Shown in pieces: positions 46,632-55,185 of a stretch of 64,000 nucleotides of DNA. The notes under the pieces are model-generated. The model was not told the DNA's origin. It was given only the letters and a program-made list of their open reading frames with translations, and searched no databases. The stretch is from positions 44,570 through 108,569 of the forward strand of contig JANQPX010000078.1 of assembly GCA_028285265.1 (NCBI GenBank). Direction: 5' to 3'. Position 1 is the stretch's first letter. Each line of letters starts with the position of its first letter. Origin of the DNA: Geminicoccaceae bacterium. GTDB lineage: Bacteria > Pseudomonadota > Alphaproteobacteria > Geminicoccales > Geminicoccaceae. Position numbers and translations under genes: made by a program.

Positions 46632-47039
46632 ATGTACCGCCGCGCATTAGAGCTGTTGCAGGCTCATGGCATCAAACCCACCAAACAACGATTGGCGTTG
46701 GGTCGTCTCTTGTTCGATGGCGAGCATCGCCACGTCACCGCAGATCAGATTTTTGAGGAAGCAAGATCCGAGGGTGTCGAAGTCTCGCTAGCGACCGTCT
46801 ACAACACACTCCATCAGTTCGCCCGTGCAGGTTTGCTCAGGGAAGTCGCTGTGGATATGGGACAAAGCTACTTCGACACGAATACCTCAAGACACCATCA
46901 TTTCTTCGATGCTGACAAAGGTCAGCTCATCGATATCCCTGAGGATCAGGTCGGCCTGGCAAGACTGCCTTCACCTCCTCAAGGACAAGAGATTGCTGGT
47001 GTCGAAGTCGTCGTCAGATTGCGCCGCAAGAACGTTTGA
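46632..47039 (+). CDS. irr: Iron response regulator Irr (Fur family)
   Basis: This 135-residue Fur-family regulator matches Irr: the winged helix (IKPTKQRLALGRLLFDGEHRHV, then VSLATVYNTLHQFARAGLL) and an HHHFF motif at about residues 88-92, part of the family's haem-binding site. In alphaproteobacteria Irr accumulates when iron or haem is scarce and binds ICE motifs. The N-terminal Cys-Pro haem regulatory motif of Bradyrhizobium Irr is absent, as in many other members. Several ICE-like sites occur within the next 17 kb, which supports the call. It ends 31 bp from the end of the convergent nicotianamine-synthase-like gene. Confidence 0.85.
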   Translation: MYRRALELLQAHGIKPTKQRLALGRLLFDGEHRHVTADQIFEEARSEGVEVSLATVYNTLHQFARAGLLREVAVDMGQSYFDTNTSRHHHFFDADKGQLIDIPEDQVGLARLPSPPQGQEIAGVEVVVRLRRKNV

Positions 47040-47070
47040 CAGTTTCAAGCGAGAATCAGGGTCAGACCGC

Positions 47071-48714
47071 TTACGACCCGAGCGTTCGCGCAGTCCTTTC
47101 GAGCGCCTCAATCCAATCTTCCATCGTCTGGAATGCCTCGACGTGAAGATTAAGCCGTCCCTTTTGGTCAGGAATCCTTCGATAGACCTCGGTCGTGTTC
47201 ACAACGTCCGGATGAGCGATGGCAAGAACATCGGGGGATGCTGCGCAGATAACGCGCCGATGGACGGCTTCGACTCGGTTAAGGTGAGTCGCTACTTGGG
47301 TCGCCGGCACGGTTACCCCACAGTAGACGAGATTGTCGCAGCTGAACGTCTCTGTCGACACAGGATCGTAGGCAAGCTTTGCGCTGAGGCCGGTTGCTGA
47401 GCGCATAACAAGCAGTTCCGGTGCGCAACTATTGGCCATAAACTGGCTAGCAATCGATGCTTTGGATTTAGCATCGACCAGGCTGGCAATCAGAACGACA
47501 TCGCAGGCAACCTCCATGTCACTTGTCGACACGGTCGGTCCTTGAGTACCACGAAAAATCACATCATCAGCACGTCGTTGCAAAACGGTCAGCGAATTTT
47601 TTCTGATGATGCCCATCATCTCGAGATTGGCGATCAACCGTCTTGAGCGCTCAACGGCTTCTTGATCATTGTCGATGAGCACGACGCGCGTCTTGGTCAA
47701 CAGATGGAGAAAAAGCGCGCTCATGGGCAACGGACCGCTACCGCAGATTGCGATCGTACGGCCCTCGTCCTGCAAGGACAGGGGTCCTTTCGACTCCAAA
47801 GCCGAGCCAATATGAGAGTCGATCTCTGCGATTGTTTGATCGAGACGTTCGGTCAGCGCTGTACTCATCGTCCAGCCTTTGGCTGCCAGCATTTGCTCAG
47901 GCGCAAAACGTGGCGTCAGCGGCTGCTGCAACATCGTGAGCTCAGCCAGCAGCATCAGCTCATAGTTGCGTACATAGGGAAATCGGCTGAGCAGGATCCT
48001 AGCCATCTCGATCCTGATCAAAGCATCATCATCCAAAGCAGGATGCGGCTTGGAGAGATCGACGAGTTCGCGCTCATTTAAAAGACGCATCTCGTCGACG
48101 CGACACCTGGCTTGATCGCGCAAGCTATTGAATTTGTTTGGGTCTAAATGACCGCCAGGTAAGAAGCTGTTCTCCAGACGGCCATTGATAAGATCGGCAA
48201 AGTGTTTCTCAAGCTCACTCTCAGCAGCGGCAGCAACTTGTTTTAGAAGCTCGGCTCGTTTTCTGAGTTGAGCGCTGGCCTCGATCCGGGCGAGAACGCG
48301 CTCTACAACACCTATATGCAGTTGGTCTTGTTCGACCGTTCGCTTAAGGGATGACCCGTCTGATTCGGGCAGTGTCAGTTCTTGCATACCGATGTGGTGG
48401 CAGAGACTGCCGACCAGTCTTGTTAGACTGCCATTGACGATCGGTGACGGCTTGAGTGCCGAAAAGTCCTTTTTGTCGTGATCGCAACGATCGAAAAGCG
48501 GCTTTAGCTGTTCATAGATCGACGGATCCTTTTTGCGCTGGTGGCCAAAAGAGAATTTTCTGCCTTGGTGGGGTTCGATGGCCGACCAGTCTACAAGATC
48601 CCAGCCGAGGATCTCACCAACAAGCCTCTCAGAGATGAGCAAAGCACCGATGTCGAGATCAAGGGAGCGAGCGTTGGCATGCTTGGGCGATGTTGATGTG
48701 TCGTCTTCTGCCAA
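47071..48714 (-). CDS. Nicotianamine synthase-like protein with unusual insertion
   Basis: This 547-residue protein shows dispersed signatures of nicotianamine synthase, which joins aminobutyrate units from S-adenosylmethionine to make a metal chelator. LKPSPIVNGSLTRLV (about 87-101) matches the family's N-terminal PSPxVNxLFTxLV. FPYVRNYELM (245-254) matches its FPYYxNY. GSGPLPMSALFL (325-336), LIDND (346-350) and LLVMRSATG (434-442) match the SAM-binding core. A helical insertion of roughly 110 residues (115-225) and an N-terminal extension of 80 residues are unlike bacterial or plant enzymes of about 270-320 residues. It has ICE-like sites upstream and no signal peptide. The product could be a metallophore precursor, but no opine dehydrogenase or exporter is in the window. 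Confidence 0.7.
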   Translation of the reverse strand: MAEDDTSTSPKHANARSLDLDIGALLISERLVGEILGWDLVDWSAIEPHQGRKFSFGHQRKKDPSIYEQLKPLFDRCDHDKKDFSALKPSPIVNGSLTRLVGSLCHHIGMQELTLPESDGSSLKRTVEQDQLHIGVVERVLARIEASAQLRKRAELLKQVAAAAESELEKHFADLINGRLENSFLPGGHLDPNKFNSLRDQARCRVDEMRLLNERELVDLSKPHPALDDDALIRIEMARILLSRFPYVRNYELMLLAELTMLQQPLTPRFAPEQMLAAKGWTMSTALTERLDQTIAEIDSHIGSALESKGPLSLQDEGRTIAICGSGPLPMSALFLHLLTKTRVVLIDNDQEAVERSRRLIANLEMMGIIRKNSLTVLQRRADDVIFRGTQGPTVSTSDMEVACDVVLIASLVDAKSKASIASQFMANSCAPELLVMRSATGLSAKLAYDPVSTETFSCDNLVYCGVTVPATQVATHLNRVEAVHRRVICAASPDVLAIAHPDVVNTTEVYRRIPDQKGRLNLHVEAFQTMEDWIEALERTARTLGS

Positions 48715-48823
48715 ACCTCTTCTTCCTTTGCGGCGTGGTCGTTTGTTGATCTGCCGAAAATTGATTCTTCTTCAACTCGGACCTTATATGTCAATTCTCA
48801 GTAATCAATAGATATGTTTTCGA

Positions 48824-48840
48824 TTTATAATAATTCTAAA
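48824..48840. promoter_or_regulatory. ICE-like Irr site 1
   Basis: TTTATAA-TAA-TTCTAAA differs from the ICE consensus TTTAGAA-N3-TTCTAAA at one position. It lies 110 bp from the nicotianamine-synthase-like start and is 28 bp from a second site. Confidence 0.65.
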
Positions 48841-48851
48841 TCGAGATCGTA

Positions 48852-48868
48852 AATAGAATAATTCTAAA
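48852..48868. promoter_or_regulatory. ICE-like Irr site 2
   Basis: AATAGAA-TAA-TTCTAAA has a complete right half and a left half with two differences from the ICE consensus. It is 108 bp upstream of the Fe(III)-binding protein start and shares the central TAA with site 1. Confidence 0.65.
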
Positions 48869-48975
48869 CTGCTTGTTTTTACTGGATTCTTTTCTTTTTT
48901 TGATTTACCGAAACTGAAAGTCAATCAACGTTCGCCAGTGATGCGGTGAATGGTAAAAGCCCGGAGAGAGACACC

Positions 48976-49989
48976 ATGCGCACTTCCCTATCCTTGTCAG
49001 CGGCCTTGGTCGCTCTGCTCGCTGGTCAGGCGTTGGCTGAGGAGGTCAATGTCTATTCCTCCCGTCACTACAACACCGACCAGGCTCTCTATGACGAATT
49101 CACGCAAGCCACCGGCATCAAGGTCAATCTGATCGAGGCCAAAGGCGATGCTCTGATCGAGCGGATGCAGGCCGAAGGCGAGAGCAGCCCCGCCGATGTG
49201 TTTATTACCGTCGACGGCAGCCGCCTCGCTCGCGCGGTCGATGCTGGTCTGTTTCAACCAACCTCCTCAGAGGCATTGAACGCGGCAGTACCTGAGAACC
49301 TACGTCATCCCGATGGTCTCTGGTTTGGTTTCAGCACCCGCGTACGCGGCATCGTCTATGCCAAGGGTAAGGTGGATCCTAGCGAGATCGCATCCTACGA
49401 AGATCTTACCGATGAGAAGTGGAAGGGCCGGATCTGTATCCGTTCCTCCTCCAATGTCTACAATCAATCCTTGGTTGCTTCGATGATCGCCTCCGAAGGA
49501 ATGGAAGCGGCGGAGAGCTGGGCAAACGGCATCGTCGCCAACATGGCGCGCGATCCGCAGGGCGGCGACACCGATCAGATCAAAGCTGTTGCTGCCGGCG
49601 AATGTGACGTCGCCGTTTCCAACCACTACTACCTTGCCCGCCTGATTCGCTCTGATAAGGCCGAGGACAATGCGGTTGCCGATGCGGTCGACATCATCTT
49701 CCCGAACCAGGACGGCCGCGGCACCCACGCTAATGTCAGCGGCGCCGGTGTCGCCACCCATGCGCCAAACAAGGAAGCTGCCGTCAAGTTCGTCGAATAT
49801 CTGGCGACACCTTCCGCCCAAGCGTACTTCGCCGAAGGTAATAATGAGTGGCCAGTGGTCGACGACGTAAAACTGACGCCGGTGCTCGAAGCCTGGGGCG
49901 ATATTAAGACCGACTCAGTCGCCGTCATTGCCTTCGGTGAAAATAATGCCGACGCCTTGAAGGCTATGGACCGGGCCGGCTGGCAGTAG
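48976..49989 (+). CDS. Fe(III) ABC transporter substrate-binding protein (FbpA/FutA-like)
   Basis: This 337-residue protein binds ferric iron in the periplasm. It has a signal peptide (about residues 1-21, ending ALAEE), the start VNVYSSRHYNTD and the paired Tyr iron ligands in SNHYYLARL. Family members carry ferric iron to an FbpB/C permease, but no permease gene is adjacent. ATG 48976 follows GGAGAGAG. It is first in the plus-strand iron cluster and faces ICE-like sites. Confidence 0.9.
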   Translation: MRTSLSLSAALVALLAGQALAEEVNVYSSRHYNTDQALYDEFTQATGIKVNLIEAKGDALIERMQAEGESSPADVFITVDGSRLARAVDAGLFQPTSSEALNAAVPENLRHPDGLWFGFSTRVRGIVYAKGKVDPSEIASYEDLTDEKWKGRICIRSSSNVYNQSLVASMIASEGMEAAESWANGIVANMARDPQGGDTDQIKAVAAGECDVAVSNHYYLARLIRSDKAEDNAVADAVDIIFPNQDGRGTHANVSGAGVATHAPNKEAAVKFVEYLATPSAQAYFAEGNNEWPVVDDVKLTPVLEAWGDIKTDSVAVIAFGENNADALKAMDRAGWQ

Positions 49990-50013
49990 CGGAGTTACGG
50001 CCTTGACTTGCTT

Positions 50014-50028
50014 ATTCGTGGCACGAAT
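50014..50028. promoter_or_regulatory. 15-bp palindrome before the imelysin gene
   Basis: ATTCGTG-G-CACGAAT is a perfect 7+1+7 inverted repeat between the Fe(III)-binding protein and the imelysin gene. A TTGACT sequence at 50003-50008 could be the -35 box of an internal promoter overlapping it. Operator function is a guess. Confidence 0.4.
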
Positions 50029-50045
50029 GAGCGTTCGAAGAAGCT

Positions 50046-50068
50046 CCGGCCCGTGTCTCGCGGGCCGG
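50046..50068 (+). terminator. GC-rich hairpin between Fe(III)-binding protein and imelysin genes
   Basis: CCGGCCCG (50046-50053) pairs with CGGGCCGG (50061-50068) around a 7-base loop. There is no U-tract, so it may reduce, rather than end, transcription into the imelysin gene, or protect the upstream message from decay. Confidence 0.5.
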
Positions 50069-50088
50069 TGAGAATCATAAGGGAGACA

Positions 50089-51363
50089 ATGATGCATCGA
50101 AGGATGCTGTCAGGGGCCAGCGGTTTAGCAATTGCCATCGGCATCGCCGCCTGCGCCCACGCCGATGGTCATGCCGACAAAGGCGCCGTACTTGACACCT
50201 ACGCGAACATTGCTCAGGCGATGTACGAAGACTCGCTGACTTCGGCACAGGCTATGAAGGCGGCCGTCGATGCGTTCGTCGCTGAACCAAGCGAAGTGAC
50301 ACTTGCGTCTGCGCGCGAGGCTTGGCTTGCGGCTCGTGTGCCCTATCAGCAGACTGAGGTCTATCGTTTTGGCAACGCCATCGTCGATGACTGGGAAGGC
50401 AAAGTGAATGCCTGGCCTCTCGACGAAGGTCTGATCGACTACGTTGACGCAAGCTACGGCGCGGAATCCGATGAGAACGGTTTCTACACGGCCAATCTGA
50501 TTGCTAATACCGCGCTGGAGATCGGCGGAGAAAGTGTCGATGCCAGTGTGATCAATGTCGATTTGATTCAGAGCATGCATGAAATCGATGAGGTCGAGGC
50601 CAATGTCGCCACCGGCTACCACGTCGTCGAATTTCTGCTTTGGGGACAGGATCTGAATGGAACGGACGCGGGCGCCGGCAACCGTCCCTATACCGACTTC
50701 GACCCCTCCAGCTGTACCGGCGGCAATTGCGAACGCCGCGCCGAGTATCTGCAAACCGCGACCGATTTAATCATCGCCGATCTCGAAGAGATGGTCGCCA
50801 ATTGGACCGACGGAGGTGAGGCGCGTGCATCGGTTACAGGCGATGACGCCAATGCTGGACTGAGCGCCATGCTGACCGGTCTTGGGTCGCTCTCCTATGG
50901 TGAGTTAGCTGGCGAGCGCATGAAGCTTGGCCTACTCCTTCATGATCCCGAGGAAGAGCATGACTGCTTTGCCGATAACACTCACAACTCTCACTATTAC
51001 AACATTGTTGGCATGAAGGCCGTCGCCAACGGTAGCTATGAGCGCATCGACGGCAGCGTGGTCGAAGGTGCAAGCCTGATTGATATCCTTCCTGGCGAGG
51101 TGTCCGCGGATCTCAATGCCAAGCTCGATGCAACCTTAGCAGCGGCTACGGTCATGAAGGAAAAGGCTGACAGCGGTGAGATGGCCTATGACCAGATGCT
51201 CGGTGAAGGCAACGAGGTGGGCAACGGCGTGCTTCAAGCCGTGATCGATGGACTTGTCGAGCAGACCAAGAGTATCGAGACGGCCGTGGCATCCCTCGAA
51301 CTCGGTAGCATCGAGTTCGAAGGTTCTGACAGCCTGGACGACCCCGAAGCCGTGTTCCAATAG
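50089..51363 (+). CDS. Imelysin family protein (M75, IrpA/EfeO-like)
   Basis: This 424-residue exported protein belongs to the imelysin family of iron-regulated periplasmic proteins. The GxHxxE motif, the probable metal site, is GYHVVE at about residues 176-181. The N-terminal half also contains ARVPYQQTEVYRFGNAIVDDWEG and the second half the related repeat region. The signal sequence ends in IAAC, which could be a lipobox, or in AHA. ATG 50089 follows AAGGGAGA. Imelysins bind iron and are unlikely to be active peptidases. Confidence 0.9.
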   Translation: MMHRRMLSGASGLAIAIGIAACAHADGHADKGAVLDTYANIAQAMYEDSLTSAQAMKAAVDAFVAEPSEVTLASAREAWLAARVPYQQTEVYRFGNAIVDDWEGKVNAWPLDEGLIDYVDASYGAESDENGFYTANLIANTALEIGGESVDASVINVDLIQSMHEIDEVEANVATGYHVVEFLLWGQDLNGTDAGAGNRPYTDFDPSSCTGGNCERRAEYLQTATDLIIADLEEMVANWTDGGEARASVTGDDANAGLSAMLTGLGSLSYGELAGERMKLGLLLHDPEEEHDCFADNTHNSHYYNIVGMKAVANGSYERIDGSVVEGASLIDILPGEVSADLNAKLDATLAAATVMKEKADSGEMAYDQMLGEGNEVGNGVLQAVIDGLVEQTKSIETAVASLELGSIEFEGSDSLDDPEAVFQ

Positions 51364-51387
51364 GTCGCAGCTTCATTTTTCGACGGA

Positions 51388-51423
51388 GAAGCCTCACATC
51401 GCTATGTCTTGATGTGAGGCTTC
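51388..51423 (+). terminator. 13-bp stem-loop after the imelysin gene
   Basis: GAAGCCTCACATC (51388-51400) and GATGTGAGGCTTC (51411-51423) form a perfect 13-bp stem with a 10-base loop followed by TTT. It lies just after the imelysin stop and 18 bp before the DUF1111 start, so it probably acts as a partial terminator that lowers expression of the downstream genes. Confidence 0.7.
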
Positions 51424-51440
51424 TTTGACAATGAAGATTG

Positions 51441-52919
51441 ATGATGAGGACATACGCGCTAGCAATCCTGGTTTTGATCGCCCTCTCCCCGTTTGATGAG
51501 GGCCAGGCCCGAGATTTGTCAGCCATCATTGCGCCAACAACAGACTTCACCAAACCCGAAGCCTATGAGCGGAATCCAGGCGGTGCGACCACCACCAAAA
51601 AGGCTCCCAACCGCAACGCCTTCTCGCAGCCCTCAGCCAACCTTACCTTCGAGCAGCGTGCTGATTTCTTCGTCGGCAATGGTTTTTTTAAACGCCTCTG
51701 GGTGACGGCGCCTGCCTCCACGGACTCTGCCGATGGCCTAGGCCCCCTCTATAACGCCCGCGCTTGTCAGCGCTGCCATCTGAAGGATGGGCGCGGCCAT
51801 CCCCCAGAAGGACCGGATGACAGTGCTGTCTCCATGTTCCTCCGCCTTAGTATCCCGCCACGCGACGACGTGGAGCGTGAACTAATCAGGTCGCACAAAG
51901 CAAAGCTCATTCCCGAGCCTACCTATGGAGGCCAGCTCCAGGATTTTGCCATCCGTCTTTATAAGGCCGAGGGCCAGATGGTCATCGGCTATAAGGAAGA
52001 GCCGGTTGAGCTCGCAGGTGGCGAGATCGTAATGTTGAGGATGCCGACTTATAGCATCGATGATCTCGGTTACGGTCCGCTGCATCCAGAGACCATGCTG
52101 TCGCCGCGAGTTGCTCCGGGAATGATCGGCCTCGGCCTTTTGGAGGCGATCGCGAAAGAAGACATCCTGGCGAACGCAGATCCTGATGATTCAGACGGTG
52201 ATGGTGTCTCCGGCAAACCGAATTGGGTGTGGGATCTAACAAAAGGTGCGCCGGCCCTCGGTCGCTTTGGCTGGAAGGCGGGCAACCCAACGCTGCATCA
52301 GCAAAACAGTGATGCGATGGCCGGCGATATCGGAGTCTCCAACCCGTTGTTTCCGGTCTCATTCGGGGATTGTACGGACAGACAGACAGACTGCCGTATG
52401 GCCACTCATGGTGACAGCGAACGCCATGGCGGCCTGGAAACCGGTGCCGAGGTGATGGAGAAGATCCTTTTCTACACGCGCAACCTCGCAGTGCCCGCCA
52501 GGCGCGACATCGAGATTCCGATCGTGCTGCGCGGCAAACAGATGTTTTATGAGAGCGGTTGCACCGCCTGTCACACGCCGAAATTCATCACGCCGAAGGA
52601 AGGAGTCCCTGAAGCCCAGGCCTTTCAGCTAATCTGGCCCTATACCGATCTCCTACTCCACGACATGGGGGAAGGCCTCGCAGATCATCGCCCCGAAGGC
52701 GATGCCAATGGACGTGAATGGCGCACCCCTCCGCTATGGGGAATCGGCCTTACGGAAACGGTGAATGGTCACACTTACTTCTTGCATGACGGTCGCGCCC
52801 GCAACCTCAAGGAAGCCATCCTCTGGCATGACGGCGAAGCAGCGGGCGCACGGCAGAGCTTTGTGGATCTCGCCCCGGCAGACCGGGAGGCGCTCATTGC
52901 CTTCCTGAACTCACTCTAG
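51441..52919 (+). CDS. DUF1111 di-haem protein (thiol oxidoreductase-like)
   Basis: This 492-residue exported protein has a signal peptide (about residues 1-24) and two c-type haem motifs, CQRCH (about residues 109-113) and CTACH (about 372-376). DUF1111 proteins are periplasmic electron carriers usually encoded between two imelysin genes. The arrangement suggests an iron redox step before uptake, perhaps analogous to EfeB. ATG 51441 or 51444 could be the start; TTG 51438 is less likely. Confidence 0.9.
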   Translation: MMRTYALAILVLIALSPFDEGQARDLSAIIAPTTDFTKPEAYERNPGGATTTKKAPNRNAFSQPSANLTFEQRADFFVGNGFFKRLWVTAPASTDSADGLGPLYNARACQRCHLKDGRGHPPEGPDDSAVSMFLRLSIPPRDDVERELIRSHKAKLIPEPTYGGQLQDFAIRLYKAEGQMVIGYKEEPVELAGGEIVMLRMPTYSIDDLGYGPLHPETMLSPRVAPGMIGLGLLEAIAKEDILANADPDDSDGDGVSGKPNWVWDLTKGAPALGRFGWKAGNPTLHQQNSDAMAGDIGVSNPLFPVSFGDCTDRQTDCRMATHGDSERHGGLETGAEVMEKILFYTRNLAVPARRDIEIPIVLRGKQMFYESGCTACHTPKFITPKEGVPEAQAFQLIWPYTDLLLHDMGEGLADHRPEGDANGREWRTPPLWGIGLTETVNGHTYFLHDGRARNLKEAILWHDGEAAGARQSFVDLAPADREALIAFLNSL

Positions 52920-52927
52920 GAAACAAT

Positions 52928-54007
52928 ATGAAGACGCGTCTTGGTCTCGCAACAGTCCCCATAATCGTCCTGGCCTGGACGACGTCGGTCCTTGCCGAGC
53001 CAGATCACGCTGCAGTCAATAGGGTGTTGGCCGAAGGGGTGATCACGCCAGCTTATGTTCGCTATCACGAATCGATGCGGGCCCTCGCCCCCGCAGTGGG
53101 TACCCTTTGTGACGCACCGAGCGACGCATCGCTATCAGCAGCAAAGGACGCCTACAGTGCAAGCGTAGAGGCCTGGCAGCATCTGCAACCCATCGCGTTT
53201 GGACCTATCGAGATCAAAGGACTGGACGCACGAATCCACTTCTGGCCGGACAAGCATGGCACCGCCGGCAAACAGCTTAGCAAACTCCTGGCCAAGTCGG
53301 ACTTCGCTGTCCTTGAAAAAGGCGTTGATGGCAAGAGTGCTGCTTTGCAGAGCCTCGCTGCCCTAGAGCGCGTGCTTTTTGATCAGACGGACGTACTCGT
53401 CACCAAAGACAGCGACTTCGCCTGCAGGCTTGCTTTGGCGATAGCGGACTTTCAAGGCAAGCTTGCTGATCATGTACTCGATGCTTGGCAAGGAAACAGC
53501 GGTCACGCTGAGATGTTTTCCAGTGTCGGCGATGGCAATGACGCCTATTACGATGCGGCCGATGCAACAACAGATCTGTTTGGTGCCGTCGCAGCTAGCC
53601 TGGACAACATCGTCGCCAACAAGCTCGAACGGCCACTCGGCAAGTCACTCGAAAAGGCCAAACCCAAACGTGCCGAGGACTGGCGAAGCGAACGCTCGCT
53701 CCCCAACATCATTGCCAACCTCGAGACGATCAGGGCACTTTACACCGAACCCAGCGGCCTTCACGTATTCCTGTCGGAGATGGGCCAGGATGGACTCGAT
53801 GAGACTATCCGGAAAGGGCTGGATCAAAGCATCGCGACTGCGACGTCAATGGAGCTCAGTCTATTCGCAGCCGTCGGGGATGAGGTTGCACGGAAACAGG
53901 TGGAGCAGCTCCTGAGAGAAGTCAAATCGCTCCGCGCCCTCATCACCGGGACCCTCGCCGATGCCGCCTCGCTGACCGTGGGCTTTAACAAATCCGATGG
54001 CGACTAG
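52928..54007 (+). CDS. Second imelysin family protein (IrpA-like)
   Basis: This 359-residue exported protein has a signal peptide (ending VLAEP at about residue 24) and the imelysin segment AYSASVEAWQHLQPIAFGPIEIKGLDARIHFWPDKHG, written here as its positions 75-112 rather than as sequence support alone. A GLAALERVLF-like segment follows. The GxHxxE motif of the first imelysin is not present. It starts eight bases after the DUF1111 stop and ends 41 bases before DUF1513, so all are one operon. Confidence 0.88.
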   Translation: MKTRLGLATVPIIVLAWTTSVLAEPDHAAVNRVLAEGVITPAYVRYHESMRALAPAVGTLCDAPSDASLSAAKDAYSASVEAWQHLQPIAFGPIEIKGLDARIHFWPDKHGTAGKQLSKLLAKSDFAVLEKGVDGKSAALQSLAALERVLFDQTDVLVTKDSDFACRLALAIADFQGKLADHVLDAWQGNSGHAEMFSSVGDGNDAYYDAADATTDLFGAVAASLDNIVANKLERPLGKSLEKAKPKRAEDWRSERSLPNIIANLETIRALYTEPSGLHVFLSEMGQDGLDETIRKGLDQSIATATSMELSLFAAVGDEVARKQVEQLLREVKSLRALITGTLADAASLTVGFNKSDGD

Positions 54008-54048
54008 AGCATGGCGATCTGGTTGATGTCGGCTGTGAGCCTACCCCA

Positions 54049-55185
54049 ATGATCTCGATCAATCGCCGAGCTGTGCTAGGAGGCGCTGCTGGTGGCTTGC
54101 TAGGCTTCATTGGCATCCAGGCAGCCGGAATTCGAGGGCATGCCGGACCGCTCTTTGTCGGCTGTCGTGCGGACGCAGTAGGCAATCACTATATCTCAGG
54201 TTTCGAGCAGCTTGGTGATACACGGTTCAGTTTGCCGCTGCCCAATCGCGGGCATGCGATGGCCTTTCATCCGACGCGCCAGGAAATGGTCGTTTTCGCC
54301 AGGCGTCCGGGCCGTTTCGCCGTCGTGATCGACGATGATCAGGGTATCGCCCTTTACCGAATCGATGCAGCACCGAAGCGCCACTTTTATGGCCATGGCA
54401 CCTTCTCACCGGACGGCCGCATCCTATTCACGACTGAAAACGACTACGATAGTGGCGAGGGCGTCGTTGGCCTCTATGATGCCGACGATGGTTATCGCCG
54501 GGTCGATGAGTATCCGTCCCACGGCATCGGTCCCCATGAGCTAATCCTGATGCCTGATGGCAAGACGCTCGCAATTGCCAATGGCGGCATTCACACCCAT
54601 CCAGACCATGGACGCGCCAAGCTCAATCTCAACGACATGACGCCGTCTTTGGTATTCGCCGACATCGCCGATGGCCGGCATCTCGACCAGGCCTCTTTGC
54701 CTGAGAGTCACCATCAGCTCAGCATTCGGCATCTGGCGGCGCTGAACGAAAATCGCATCGCGGTTGCGATGCAGTATGAGGGACCAAAAACGAACAAAGT
54801 GCCGCTAGTTGGCATTCATAACGGTAACCATATCCAGATGCTGTTCGCACCAGACGACATTCAGCGCCGTATGCGCCACTATGGCGGCAGCGTCGCTATC
54901 GATCACTCGGGCGAGTTGATTGCCGTCTCCGCGCCGCGGGGCAATATCGTGACATTCTGGGATGGCGTTAACGGACACTATCTGACGTCGACTAAGCTAG
55001 CCGATGGCTGCGGCGTAGCACCGACTGATCGGTCTAGCGAGTTCCTGCTTACAGGCGGCGACGGTGATATCCAGCTTGTTCGACCGCGTCGCGACGAGAT
55101 CAGCACCATCGTTGTCGATGGCCTTGCCGCGGCCCGTTGGGACAATCATTTGCGTTTGGTTCCACAACGTCAGGAGTTGAGTTGA
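54049..55185 (+). CDS. DUF1513 protein with Tat-type signal
   Basis: This 378-residue protein carries a twin-arginine signal (INRRAVLGGAAGG) and a repeated, beta-propeller-like body typical of DUF1513. HPTRQEMVVFARRPG, YGHGTFSPDGRILFTTEN and IGPHELILMPDGKTLAIANGG mark propeller blades. Export through Tat suggests folding or cofactor insertion before transport. Its position after the imelysins is the standard one for this family. The molecular role is unknown. Confidence 0.88.
   Translation: MISINRRAVLGGAAGGLLGFIGIQAAGIRGHAGPLFVGCRADAVGNHYISGFEQLGDTRFSLPLPNRGHAMAFHPTRQEMVVFARRPGRFAVVIDDDQGIALYRIDAAPKRHFYGHGTFSPDGRILFTTENDYDSGEGVVGLYDADDGYRRVDEYPSHGIGPHELILMPDGKTLAIANGGIHTHPDHGRAKLNLNDMTPSLVFADIADGRHLDQASLPESHHQLSIRHLAALNENRIAVAMQYEGPKTNKVPLVGIHNGNHIQMLFAPDDIQRRMRHYGGSVAIDHSGELIAVSAPRGNIVTFWDGVNGHYLTSTKLADGCGVAPTDRSSEFLLTGGDGDIQLVRPRRDEISTIVVDGLAAARWDNHLRLVPQRQELS

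Larger units (their letters stand above)
48715..48975. promoter_or_regulatory. Divergent iron-regulated promoter region
   Basis: This 261-bp AT-rich gap separates the nicotianamine-synthase-like gene and the Fe(III)-binding protein gene, which point away from each other. It holds two ICE-like sites (48824-48840 and 48852-48868), so both genes are probably Irr-controlled. Confidence 0.7.

Noticed and set aside
47662..48081. 139-codon plus-strand frame inside the nicotianamine-synthase-like gene
   Set aside because: It is an antisense shadow of a long gene with conserved motifs.
49990..50088. Fe(III) permease genes expected after the Fe(III)-binding protein
   Set aside because: The following gene is imelysin; no FbpB or FbpC homologue occurs in the window.
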